A program made the translations under genes and the position numbers. Below, in pieces: positions 1 to 7,430 of a stretch of DNA of 64,000 bases. The notes beneath the pieces were generated by a model. The model saw nothing but the letters and a program-made list of their open reading frames with translations, did no database searches and had not been told where the DNA came from. The stretch lies in NCBI GenBank assembly GCA_049322355.1, contig JBMORG010000027.1:248001-312000 (forward strand), written 5' to 3'. This DNA is from 0-14-0-80-60-11 sp049322355 (lineage in GTDB: Bacteria; Desulfobacterota; Desulfobaccia; Desulfobaccales; 0-14-0-80-60-11). Position 1 is the first letter of the stretch. Each line of letters opens with the position of its first letter.

Positions 1-504
1 AACCGTCGGCATGACGGTTGAATTAGTTGGGGCAGAAAAATAATTCCATTAACCCCATTCCAGTTTTCCCCATCAAGCGAGGGTGAGGGAAAGAAAGGAA
101 TTTCTTTCATGCCCTGATTAAAAAGTTAGAGGGTAAACTCGGAAAAAAGTTACATGATCAAGGTGACAATATGGCAATGCGTTGCGTTTCTGGCAAATCC
201 AGCATTCCCCATAATTCCTGCCTGGCTGCTTTTTTAAATCCCTTGAATTCTTCTTTTTATGGGGACTTTCAATGTCGTTCCGGTGAGTTACACCTATGTT
301 GGAAAAGGCGGCCTTTGTGCCATTAAGGAAAAAACCGGTCGGCAGTCGTTCGCCATATAAGGGGCCGGCGTCCCGGTAACATCGATTTGTGCCGCTGGCG
401 CGCCGCTTAAAATAAATCGGTGGGGTGCATCGTGGTATCGAAAGTGGCAATCTTTTGCGTTCCAGATCCTTGCGGATACCGGGGTGGATGTTCCTAAGAA
501 AGCC
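1..504. other. Left edge, no gene recognised
   Basis: A 7-bp perfect inverted repeat (AACCGTC / GACGGTT, 5-nt loop) occupies the first 19 bases but has no T-tract after it. The minus-strand open frames here give low-complexity, family-less translations and overlap the end of the next gene in another frame. Nothing else is supported. Confidence 0.5.
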
Positions 505-1128
505 TCAAACCAGAATTTCAACGATGTTCATAAGATGTCCCAGGATTTCCCGGAAACGCTCCAGAATGGCAAAGTAAATGGACCAAGCTTTATGTTGACC
601 CGGGCCATCCATCATCCCGGATTCGGGCGCCGCCTCTTCTTGGAAACAGGCGTCCCGGACCTGCTGGCTTTCCTTAAGGACGTAAGCTTTAAGGGAAGCA
701 TCGCCATAAAGAAAGATATCCACCAGGGCCCGCATGAAACCCATTTGCTGGGAAAACAAGTCATTGACAAAAAAGAATTCTTTATCCGAAAGGATTACCC
801 CCTGGTTGCCTTTTCGCCGGATAGGCTCGGCCAGTGCGGCAATCCGGTCCGCCATGAGTTCCAGATGGGAAAGAACCCCCTGGAGCTTCAGGAGATATTG
901 CTCAGCAGGTTCTGAGCTTTTCCCGAGGGCCGCGTCTAACTGTTCAAAAAAAGGGTCGAGGTCAAGGGTGATGTTATCTCGCAGTTCGGCAATCTCCTCT
1001 AATTTTGCCAGACTGTGCCGATTAAAGGCGTGCCGGGCCGCTCCCAACATGAGCCGCAGATTGTCCACCGTGGGACATAATGCCTTCAGCTGGTCTGAAA
1101 AGGCATCATTCTTTAATGCCGTGGCCAT
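505..1128 (-). CDS. PhoU-like helical cytoplasmic protein
   Basis: A 207-residue, all-helical, soluble protein without a signal peptide or membrane segment. It is rich in Leu/Glu/Arg heptad-like stretches, which recalls PhoU-like helical bundles and Na/Pi-cotransporter tail domains, but I see no metal-binding E/DxxxD cluster that would settle it. The ATG has a GAGGGA Shine-Dalgarno about five bases upstream. It stands alone, with 430 bases between it and the divergent isocitrate dehydrogenase gene. Function unknown; the PhoU comparison is fold-level inference only. Confidence 0.6.
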   Translation of the reverse strand: MATALKNDAFSDQLKALCPTVDNLRLMLGAARHAFNRHSLAKLEEIAELRDNITLDLDPFFEQLDAALGKSSEPAEQYLLKLQGVLSHLELMADRIAALAEPIRRKGNQGVILSDKEFFFVNDLFSQQMGFMRALVDIFLYGDASLKAYVLKESQQVRDACFQEEAAPESGMMDGPGQHKAWSIYFAILERFREILGHLMNIVEILV

Positions 1129-1564
1129 GGCGTTCCCTCATAATTGACAATTATCCCCTTTTCTTCGGCTTTTTTGCACCTCGTTTACCGCTCCGTGACT
1201 TTTATATCGCAAAGCGCGGGAGAAAGCTCACTGAATTTTATCTGGAATGAGTTTTGTTGTGATGATTGCTTGCAAGATCGTCGAAACAGGTCGGGCCCGG
1301 CTGATTCCTTTTTTTTCGAATAAGTTCGAACCCAAAGTTAACAGGGTCATGAAAATCACCCAAAAAACCGCCCCCCTTTTTTAGAATAGTGGCGTAAAAC
1401 CAAGAAGATAGGGGGAGAGGCATGAGTCAGGACCTTCGGCAATAATTGCAGTCAGGGGACTGGGGGCAGCGGGGCACCTGGCCCTCCCGGGTGATCAGGA
1501 ATTACTTGCGCTGGAGATAAAAATAAGGTGAAATATAAAGCTAATATTTGGAAAGAGGTCAGTG
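1129..1564. other. Divergent intergenic region upstream of icd
   Basis: About 430 bases between two divergent genes, so promoters for both should lie here. A 7-codon ORF at 1422-1445 follows a purine-rich GGGGGAGAGG and could be a leader peptide, but this is weak. No riboswitch or convincing sigma-70 promoter could be assigned by eye. Confidence 0.35.
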
Positions 1565-2797
1565 ATGGCGCATCATGAGCATACCCAGGGTGAAAAAGTT
1601 ACCGGAACTCCGGCGAGCGGACTGGTGGTTCCCGAGAAGCCTACTATTCTCTATATAGAAGGGGACGGCACCGGACCGGATATCTGGCGGGCCACCCGGC
1701 CGGTGCTGGATGCCGCGGTGGCCAAGGCCTATGGCCACGGCAAAGGCATCCATTGGCAGGAAGTTTTGGCCGGAGAAAAGGCCTTCAAGCTAAGCCGCAG
1801 TTATTTGCCGGTGGAAACCCTGACGGACCTCAGGGAATATCGGGTAGCTCTAAAAGGACCTCTGACCACCCCCATCGGCGGGGGTTTTAGATCCCTAAAC
1901 GTGACCCTGCGCCAGGTGCTGGACCTTTATGCCTGCATCCGCCCGGTGCGCTATTATGCCGGCGTCCCCAGCCCTTTAAAAGAGCCCGAAAAAATCGATA
2001 TGGTGGTCTTTCGGGAGAACACCGAAGACGTCTATGCCGGTTTGGAATGGCCTGCCCAAAGCCCCGAGTCTCAGCGCCTCATCAATTTTTTAAATCAAGA
2101 ATTGGGCTGCACCCTGGATTTATCCGCGGCGGTGGGGATCAAACCCATGACGGAGCGGTGCAGTAAGCGTCTGATCCGCATGGCCTTAAAATACGCCTTG
2201 AAGCACGGCCGGACCTCCGTTACCCTGATGCACAAAGGCAATATCATGAAATACACAGAAGGGGCCTTCCAAAATTGGGGATATGAAGTGGCGGCGGAAT
2301 TGTCGGATCGGGTGATCTCGGAGGCGGAACTGTCCACGGTTTACCAGGGACAGCTTCCCGCCGGCAAGACCCTGCTCAAGGACCGTTTGGCGGATAATCT
2401 GTTTCAACAGGTGCTGCTCCGACCGGAGGAATACCAGGTCATCGCCACCCCCAACCTCAACGGCGATTACATTTCCGACGCCCTGGCGGCCCAGGTGGGA
2501 GGATTGGGGATGGCTCCCGGAGCCAACATCGGTGACAACTGCGCCATTTTTGAGGCCACCCACGGCAGCGCCCCCAAGTATGCCGGCTTGGATAAAGTCA
2601 ATCCCAGCTCGCTGATCCTCTCCGGGGCCATGCTGCTGGAATATCTGGGCTGGATCGAAGCGGCCCAATATATCCATGAGAGTCTGCCCCGCACCCTGAA
2701 GGAAGGCATCGCCACTTATGATCTGGCCCGCCTCCTGCCGGGGTCCCGGGAAGTTTCGTGCTCCGAGTTTGGTCAAGCCCTCATTGACCACATGTAA
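1565..2797 (+). CDS. icd: Isocitrate dehydrogenase, NADP type
   Basis: Oxidative decarboxylation of isocitrate to 2-oxoglutarate in the cytoplasm. The enzyme follows the E. coli Icd pattern: the substrate loop GGGFRSLN contains the serine that is phosphorylated by AceK in E. coli, and the C-terminal HGSAPKYAG segment carries the Lys-Tyr pair that recognises the NADP 2'-phosphate. About 410 residues, normal for the family. An in-frame GTG lies one codon earlier (1562), but GAAAGAGG is better spaced from the ATG at 1565. Single gene, followed by a short GC hairpin and T-run. With the citrate-synthase-like enzyme at 37.5 kb it suggests an oxidative TCA branch. Confidence 0.95.
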   Translation: MAHHEHTQGEKVTGTPASGLVVPEKPTILYIEGDGTGPDIWRATRPVLDAAVAKAYGHGKGIHWQEVLAGEKAFKLSRSYLPVETLTDLREYRVALKGPLTTPIGGGFRSLNVTLRQVLDLYACIRPVRYYAGVPSPLKEPEKIDMVVFRENTEDVYAGLEWPAQSPESQRLINFLNQELGCTLDLSAAVGIKPMTERCSKRLIRMALKYALKHGRTSVTLMHKGNIMKYTEGAFQNWGYEVAAELSDRVISEAELSTVYQGQLPAGKTLLKDRLADNLFQQVLLRPEEYQVIATPNLNGDYISDALAAQVGGLGMAPGANIGDNCAIFEATHGSAPKYAGLDKVNPSSLILSGAMLLEYLGWIEAAQYIHESLPRTLKEGIATYDLARLLPGSREVSCSEFGQALIDHM

Positions 2798-2844
2798 AGG
2801 CAGGGATCAGGGGGCAGGAAAAAAAGCCTGGGGGTAGACAAGTT

Positions 2845-2862
2845 AGGCTGAAGCCTTTTTTT
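2845..2862 (+). terminator. Intrinsic terminator after icd
   Basis: AGGC-TGAA-GCCT tetraloop hairpin running into seven T residues, 48 bases after the icd stop. The stem is short, so it may be moderate in strength. Confidence 0.45.
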
Positions 2863-2944
2863 CTAAAGGGAATCTATCTTTTGGGGGCACACGTTAAGTT
2901 TTTTTGATTACTTTTGAAAATAATGAAAAATAATAATAAAGAGC

Positions 2945-2972
2945 TTGACATCAAGTAATTTTCTGGTAAATT
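2945..2972 (+). promoter_or_regulatory. Sigma-70-type promoter of csp copy 1
   Basis: TTGACA, 16 bp, TAAATT. The same arrangement (TTGACA-16-TAAAAT) and much of the flanking sequence recur in front of csp copy 2 at 56.4 kb, which supports function. Start of transcription is expected near 2979. Confidence 0.75.
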
Positions 2973-2978
2973 ATAAAA

Positions 2979-3131
2979 AGTTTTAGCATGTCAGACTGAA
3001 GCAGGGCCAAGAGTCCTGGACCGGAATCGGACGGGGATGCTAAGTCCTCTCCGATTTTTTTTTGACTGACTGCTTGGCGCCCTGCTTTTTTTAGCGGGAA
3101 ATTATTTGCAGTATCAGTTGGAGGTTTTGCA
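2979..3131 (+). promoter_or_regulatory. Structured 5' leader of csp copy 1
   Basis: About 150 nt of leader, closely similar to the leader of the second csp gene. Two terminator-like structures are visible. One is a hairpin at 3026-3055 (ATCGGA...TCCGAT outer stem, inner GGGGA/TCCTC, conserved GCTAAG in the loop) followed by nine T. The other is a long-range GCAGGGC (3001-3007) with GCCCTGC (3079-3085) pairing followed by seven T. This suggests attenuation. Cold-shock proteins are known to melt such hairpins and antiterminate, so autoregulation is plausible, but that is inference. Confidence 0.65.
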
Positions 3132-3335
3132 ATGAAAGAAACAGGTAAAGTAAAGTGGTTTAATGACTCCAAGGGTTTTGGCTTCATCAGCCGGGAAAGC
3201 GGTTCCGACGTGTTTGTGCATCACAGCGCCATCCAGGGTGAAGGTTTCCGCTCCCTGGCGGAAGACCAGGACGTGGAGTTTGAGGTGGTCCAGGGTCCCA
3301 AGGGGGCCCAGGCTCAAAATGTGGTAAAACTCTAA
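3132..3335 (+). CDS. Cold-shock protein (CspA family), copy 1
   Basis: A 67-residue single cold-shock domain that binds single-stranded RNA/DNA. RNP1 (KGFGFI) and RNP2 (VFVHH) are intact, as are the N-terminal VKWFND and the C-terminal GPKGAQAQNV. ATG with a GGAGG Shine-Dalgarno. It is followed by an 8-bp hairpin and then a small basic protein gene. This module is duplicated at 55.8-56.5 kb in the same order. The long leader implies post-initiation control. Confidence 0.97.
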   Translation: MKETGKVKWFNDSKGFGFISRESGSDVFVHHSAIQGEGFRSLAEDQDVEFEVVQGPKGAQAQNVVKL

Positions 3336-3356
3336 ACCGCTAAGCCTGAGGATCAG

Positions 3357-3387
3357 AACTCCGGGGGTCTCAAGGACTTCCGGAGTT
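3357..3387 (+). terminator. Hairpin between csp copy 1 and the small basic gene
   Basis: AACTCCGG / CCGGAGTT, 8 perfect pairs with a 15-nt loop, followed by a short T-run. It may be a leaky terminator or a processing/stability hairpin, since the next gene lies just downstream. An equivalent 8-bp hairpin lies at the same place in the second module (56018-56052). Confidence 0.6.
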
Positions 3388-3417
3388 TTGACATTTTAAG
3401 CTCCAAGGAGGGGAACA

Positions 3418-3612
3418 TTGGCAAAAAATCGGTATGGTTGGCAGAAACGGGCCAAGGAATTAGCCCGTAAGCAGAAAAGCGATGACAAGATGAAACGCCG
3501 TCAGACCAAGGCCGCTGCGGTGGAAGGGGAAGAAATGCCGGAAATGGCTGAAGAAGTTATGGGCGACACAGTGGAAACCGGCCTCCAACCCAATCCAATC
3601 CCGCACGACTGA
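3418..3612 (+). CDS. Small basic csp-partner protein, copy 1
   Basis: A 64-residue protein of unknown function. Its first 30 residues are very basic and aromatic (NRYGWQKRAKELARK, then KMKRRQ); the C-terminal half is acidic and Pro-rich. The paralogue at 55.8 kb keeps the N-terminal half almost unchanged while the tail diverges, so the N-terminus is the functional part. Both copies use TTG as start; here an AGGAGGGG Shine-Dalgarno is in place. A nucleic-acid-binding or ribosome-associated role is inferred from charge and from its constant place behind csp. Confidence 0.8.
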   Translation: MAKNRYGWQKRAKELARKQKSDDKMKRRQTKAAAVEGEEMPEMAEEVMGDTVETGLQPNPIPHD

Positions 3613-3635
3613 TCCGGAGCACTTCAGAATTATTG

Positions 3636-3712
3636 TCGTTGCCACAAGTTTTTTCCTGCCCCCCTCACCCCTCACCCTCACCCTTTCCCCCCGTTGGGGG
3701 GATGGGGGATAA
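3636..3712. repeat. Dispersed GC-rich intergenic repeat
   Basis: TTGCCACAAG, a pyrimidine-rich CCCCTCACCCTC run and a C6/G6 hairpin. The layout matches copies near 31.67, 33.95 and 35.45 kb, where TTGCCAAAAG is followed by the same C-rich/GGGTGAGGG core. It lies between the convergent small basic gene and SGNH gene and could act as a bidirectional terminator. Confidence 0.5.
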
Positions 3713-3723
3713 TCATTGTCATT

Positions 3724-4701
3724 CTATAACACCTGCTGGCCGGCTAAATAAGTGGCAAGAATCGCCGCCGCCCGGTCATTGGGATGCCAGTCCTCGCGGG
3801 AATCTTCCCGAAGCGTTAGACCTTGTTGCAGCGCGTCTTCCAACGACAGGGACAGGTCGAAATATCTGATTTGCTCCTTTTGCAATATTTGGATGATGGT
3901 CTCTCTTAGTTCCTTTTCCTCCCGATTCCACTGGGAATAAGGCTTTATCAAAGGCAGTACCAAGACCGTAAAGGGCGTTTTATCCCGGTCCAATAGGCTT
4001 TTGAGATCCACCAGGCTTCCCCGGACCTCCTGGATAATCTTTTTTCTGTCTTCATTTTGGTGTTGAAGCAAGCGCAAGGTAAATCTATACAAAAAACTGT
4101 TTCTGAAAAGCCAGGGGGACATTTCCTTCAATGGCTGCTTGGGGGCATAAACCACGAGCCGCTTTTTTTGATCAAAAAAAGCTATGGGAGTCGTTTCAAA
4201 ATCGTTTAGATGGAAGGTTAATATGACATGATCCGGCTTAATCTGGTAATTGTATCTCTTATAGAATGCGGCCTCCTGGACAGTGTTAAACGATTCTACC
4301 CCCGCATTCCAGTATTCAAACTTTTCCTCCCCATAGATTCTCCGCAAGGCTTCAATGATTCTTCCCCGGGCCGTCACCGAATCTCCTAAAAACAGGAGGC
4401 GCACTTTATGTGGGGATTTTTCAATTTTATAGCTGTTTTGCAGGGTTCCGTATTCGTTATAGATGCCGTTGCCTAAATTTGGGCGGAAACCAAACTCTTC
4501 ATCAATCGTAAAAAGTCCATTCGGGTCTTGAGTGACATTACGCATCCAGGGCAGTTCGGTGGCTGTCCCAAAGGTGGCTCTCGGAGCAAACCATCTGAGA
4601 CACCCTTCCACCAGGCCAACCGCGGTAATCAGACTGACCATGACTAACGCCGCATTGAATATAATATTCTTGCAGGGTCGGTGAGAAATCTTGATCGCCA
4701 T
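3724..4701 (-). CDS. Membrane-anchored SGNH/GDSL hydrolase-like protein
   Basis: About 325 residues. One N-terminal membrane segment is followed by an extracytoplasmic SGNH esterase-like domain. Block I is GDSV, block II is the Gly in NAGVESFN, block III is the Asn in HLNDFE, and block V is DWHPND with Asp and His, so the Ser/Gly/Asn/His set is complete. The family deacetylates or acylates sugars and exopolysaccharides; the substrate is unknown. I prefer the ATG at 4701, with GGGGAA upstream, over an in-frame TTG at 4740. The sulfotransferase gene upstream on the same strand could share a transcript. Confidence 0.75.
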   Translation of the reverse strand: MAIKISHRPCKNIIFNAALVMVSLITAVGLVEGCLRWFAPRATFGTATELPWMRNVTQDPNGLFTIDEEFGFRPNLGNGIYNEYGTLQNSYKIEKSPHKVRLLFLGDSVTARGRIIEALRRIYGEEKFEYWNAGVESFNTVQEAAFYKRYNYQIKPDHVILTFHLNDFETTPIAFFDQKKRLVVYAPKQPLKEMSPWLFRNSFLYRFTLRLLQHQNEDRKKIIQEVRGSLVDLKSLLDRDKTPFTVLVLPLIKPYSQWNREEKELRETIIQILQKEQIRYFDLSLSLEDALQQGLTLREDSREDWHPNDRAAAILATYLAGQQVL

Positions 4702-4777
4702 AATTTCCCCAACGCGGGGGGAAGGCAGAATTAAGCCCAACCAAAAAAAGGTCTTGTTTTAATTTGTATCCTCCCGG

Positions 4778-6043
4778 TCAGGTTTCTGGCTCCAAGCCGA
4801 AAAAATCCAGGTAGAATTGGAAGCGGCCCCTCTCCTCTGCGGGATTCATTCCGAATTCTTCCAGGGAATAGCGGTGCACCCCGCCCTTGTTTTTGGGGTT
4901 GGCCTGCAGGAACCGCTGCATGGCGACCTCTGCATCCGGAGTCAGTTCCAGGCCGAAATGCTGATAGATGCGCCGCACCATGGCCATGGGTTCCTGCACC
5001 AATTCCCCGTACCGGACATCGAAGAACTGTTTCTGCAAATCCCCGGGAATCTGGCGATACTTCACCGCCAGCCCGGCGCCTTCTTCCCAGCGGTGCTTAA
5101 CCTCCTGGGCCAGGGAGACCTTATCGACCTGGTCGCTAAAGGCGCTGCGCAACACCTCGGTGAAGCTGGCGCAGGACGGCAGGACCTTGAGGGGGTCGCG
5201 ATGGGTCAGGATAATACAAGCATCGGGATAAACCTGAAGCAAGCCGTCCAAGGCCAGTAAATGACTGGGGGCCTTGAGCACCCACCTTTTACCAGGAGCC
5301 CGCCATTGCAGATGCTGCAAAAAGTGCCGGTGAAATTCGTATTCGGGGCGCTTGTCCTGGCGGTCGTGCCAGGCCCGGTAAGAAGGCACATGGTACATGG
5401 ATTCGAAGGTGTAACTCCGGAAGTCATGACTGGTTATGGCGATGCACTCCTGCGGGAGACGGGCGTCAATCAAGTGCACCGTCTTGAAGTCCGGCATCAG
5501 GATATCCAGCCACTTCAGCTGCTTGGCCGTTGCGGCGATGCGGGGATCACAGTTATAGGACGCCGTTTCAGGCGGCGGGGAAGGATGCATCACTTCCCAC
5601 ACCAGGGGGGCGCGCAGGGCCGGGTCCTGGGCCAGCAGGGCATGCAAAAAGGTGGTGCCGCTGCGGGGCAGGCCGGTGATGAACAGGGGCCGACGGATGA
5701 CCTCGTCCGCGATGGCCGGGTGAAGCCTGCGGTCCGCCACCACCCGGAGGCGGTTTTCCAGCGTCCGCACCGTATCGCCGTGCACGCAGACACGCCCGAT
5801 GAAGTTGAAATCGGCTTCGGTTTTATAGGCCCGCAGCAGAATCGTGAAGGCTTCGAGAAAGGAAGTGTCTCCAAAGTCGTCCAGGCGGGTGTTTTCCATC
5901 GCCTTGTCCAGGAGGGTCTTGGCATCCAACCGCAACCACGAGAAACCATTATGCAAAAACCGGCGGCCGGCTGCATTTATCAGGCGTAAGAGCAGGGAGC
6001 GATTGGGGCGATCAGGCTGCGATATTGTGGAAAGAGGCATCAT
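4778..6043 (-). CDS. PAPS-dependent sulfotransferase family protein
   Basis: A 421-residue cytoplasmic protein. The 5'-phosphosulfate loop LPRSGTTFLH lies near residue 120, and a 3'-phosphate-type segment (ILTHRDPLKVLPS) is near 280, as in the Sulfotransfer_3 group. Such enzymes move sulfate from PAPS to an alcohol or sugar acceptor; the acceptor is not predictable here. Start is one of two adjacent ATG codons without a clear Shine-Dalgarno. The SGNH hydrolase gene is immediately downstream, so the pair may modify the same surface glycan (inference). Confidence 0.8.
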   Translation of the reverse strand: MMPLSTISQPDRPNRSLLLRLINAAGRRFLHNGFSWLRLDAKTLLDKAMENTRLDDFGDTSFLEAFTILLRAYKTEADFNFIGRVCVHGDTVRTLENRLRVVADRRLHPAIADEVIRRPLFITGLPRSGTTFLHALLAQDPALRAPLVWEVMHPSPPPETASYNCDPRIAATAKQLKWLDILMPDFKTVHLIDARLPQECIAITSHDFRSYTFESMYHVPSYRAWHDRQDKRPEYEFHRHFLQHLQWRAPGKRWVLKAPSHLLALDGLLQVYPDACIILTHRDPLKVLPSCASFTEVLRSAFSDQVDKVSLAQEVKHRWEEGAGLAVKYRQIPGDLQKQFFDVRYGELVQEPMAMVRRIYQHFGLELTPDAEVAMQRFLQANPKNKGGVHRYSLEEFGMNPAEERGRFQFYLDFFGLEPET

Positions 6044-6323
6044 TGTCAGTGGTGTTTGGTAACCGGCGATCAGGCCTTTTCACGCATTGTATCCATGTTG
6101 ACGGCATTCCACAACCTGAGAAAGAAATTATTGCAGAAAACCTAAAAGTTAAATTTCCACCTGATTCCGGCTCAGTAATTCCCTGATCAGCAATTCAGTG
6201 CCTTCCCCAGAGAAAAATCAGCCACCCCCCCGATTGTCAATGAAATCTCCCGGCCTCATACTTAAGCCAACCTTGGGGGAAACCGGGCAATCTCTTCAGG
6301 CCCGGGTGAGAAAGGAGAAGACC

Positions 6324-6764
6324 ATGCAATTCAGCATCTATTACCATTCCCAGGCAAAAGGCGACTACCTTCGGCAGGTGGTGGTATCCTCCGGGACCGG
6401 CCAGGTGAGGCAAATCCAGGACTTTTCCGGCCTTGGAGATGCGCCCGCGGTCGATGTGGTCCTCGTAGAATACCAGGACAATAACCCGCAAATGGACAAC
6501 TGGATTGCCCAAACCACAGGAAGGCCGGGGGCGCCGGAAATTTTTCTCGTGGTGGAACGATTATCCCCCCGCATCCTCTGGAAGGCTCTTAAGTTGGGAG
6601 TGCAAGAGCTTTTTAACCACACGATTTCAGCAAAAGCGTTTCAAGAGGCGACAGTGCGGGTAAAGTTGCGACAGGCCAGGCTCACGCGGCCGCGCCCAAG
6701 CATCGGTATCCGGTCCGGGCTTCCCGGTTGGAAACCGGAATGGGAGGCCTGTTGGGGGATTTAA
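6324..6764 (+). CDS. Receiver-like orphan protein (CpaE N-terminal type)
   Basis: 146 residues. A Rossmann-like receiver fold is suggested by FSIYYHSQ, then DVVLVEYQD, EIFLVVERLSPRILWKALKLGVQELF and a closing helix. This resembles the atypical receiver domain at the front of CpaE/TadZ pilus ATPases; here no ATPase follows. The phosphorylated Asp is not convincing. The ATG at 6324 has an AGGAG Shine-Dalgarno; an in-frame ATG at 6198 lacks one. It may be a free regulator or the remnant of a larger gene, since the last 20 residues look unrelated to any fold. Confidence 0.55.
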   Translation: MQFSIYYHSQAKGDYLRQVVVSSGTGQVRQIQDFSGLGDAPAVDVVLVEYQDNNPQMDNWIAQTTGRPGAPEIFLVVERLSPRILWKALKLGVQELFNHTISAKAFQEATVRVKLRQARLTRPRPSIGIRSGLPGWKPEWEACWGI

Positions 6765-6864
6765 GGCCGGGTCAAATGCAAATGAATCCAGGGGTGCCCA
6801 AGTAGAGCTTGACCGGAACGCGTTGTTCCCACAGGTTTATCGCGCCATCCGCTCCAACACTTGG

Positions 6865-7365
6865 TTAGCCCTTGGCATTAAAACTTTCGTGAAACACGAT
6901 AATGCCACGGGGCTCATTTTCCCCAAACGGTAAGACGAGTAAGTTCTCCGGCGGAACGCCCTCATGAATTAGCCCTGGAAGATTTCTGAAGCCGAACTGT
7001 TGGTAATATTTCGGATCGCCCACAAGAGCGCACCCCTGACTACCCAGGGCTTTAAGCAGGGATAATCCTTCCCGAACAAGGTTTTTCCCAATGCCCTGTT
7101 GCTGGAATTCTGGCAACACGGAAACAGGGCCAAGGCCATGCCAAGTTTGACTGCCGTCGGAAATGGTTACGGGCGAAAAGGCTACATGGCCTACCACTCG
7201 CCCCTCAACCTCTGCGACCAATGAAATGGTCAGCACCTTGGCATCACGCAATGCCTTTATTATGAATTGTTCTGTGTGGTTGCTGATAGGATGATTCTGG
7301 AAAGCGGCAATGGTGACTTCAGATATTGCTTCAATATCTGAATTTCTCTCATTCCGGATGATCAT
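6865..7365 (-). CDS. GNAT family N-acetyltransferase
   Basis: About 166 residues, the COG3153/YhbS type. Acetyl-CoA binding motif A is visible as VLPEFQQQGIGKNLVREGL, with an upstream motif D region VEGRVVGHVAFSPV and the typical ending YYQQFGFRN. Substrate unknown. The ATG at 7365 is preceded by TTGGAG; the longer frame begins at a TTG four codons earlier. It lies 65 bases downstream of dnaE on the same strand but is probably independent. Confidence 0.85.
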   Translation of the reverse strand: MIIRNERNSDIEAISEVTIAAFQNHPISNHTEQFIIKALRDAKVLTISLVAEVEGRVVGHVAFSPVTISDGSQTWHGLGPVSVLPEFQQQGIGKNLVREGLSLLKALGSQGCALVGDPKYYQQFGFRNLPGLIHEGVPPENLLVLPFGENEPRGIIVFHESFNAKG

Positions 7366-7430
7366 TTCGGGCTCCAAGGAGGGGGTGGGAATTTTATGAC
7401 TCTTAGCAAAACCAGCCGGATCCCTCAGAG

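Noticed and set aside
118..521. Two overlapping minus-strand ORFs near the left edge
   Set aside because: They overlap each other and the next gene's end, have atypical composition and no family resemblance.
1316..1332. GTTCGAACC-like T-loop sequence as part of a tRNA
   Set aside because: No matching acceptor stem, D-loop or anticodon arm could be folded around it.
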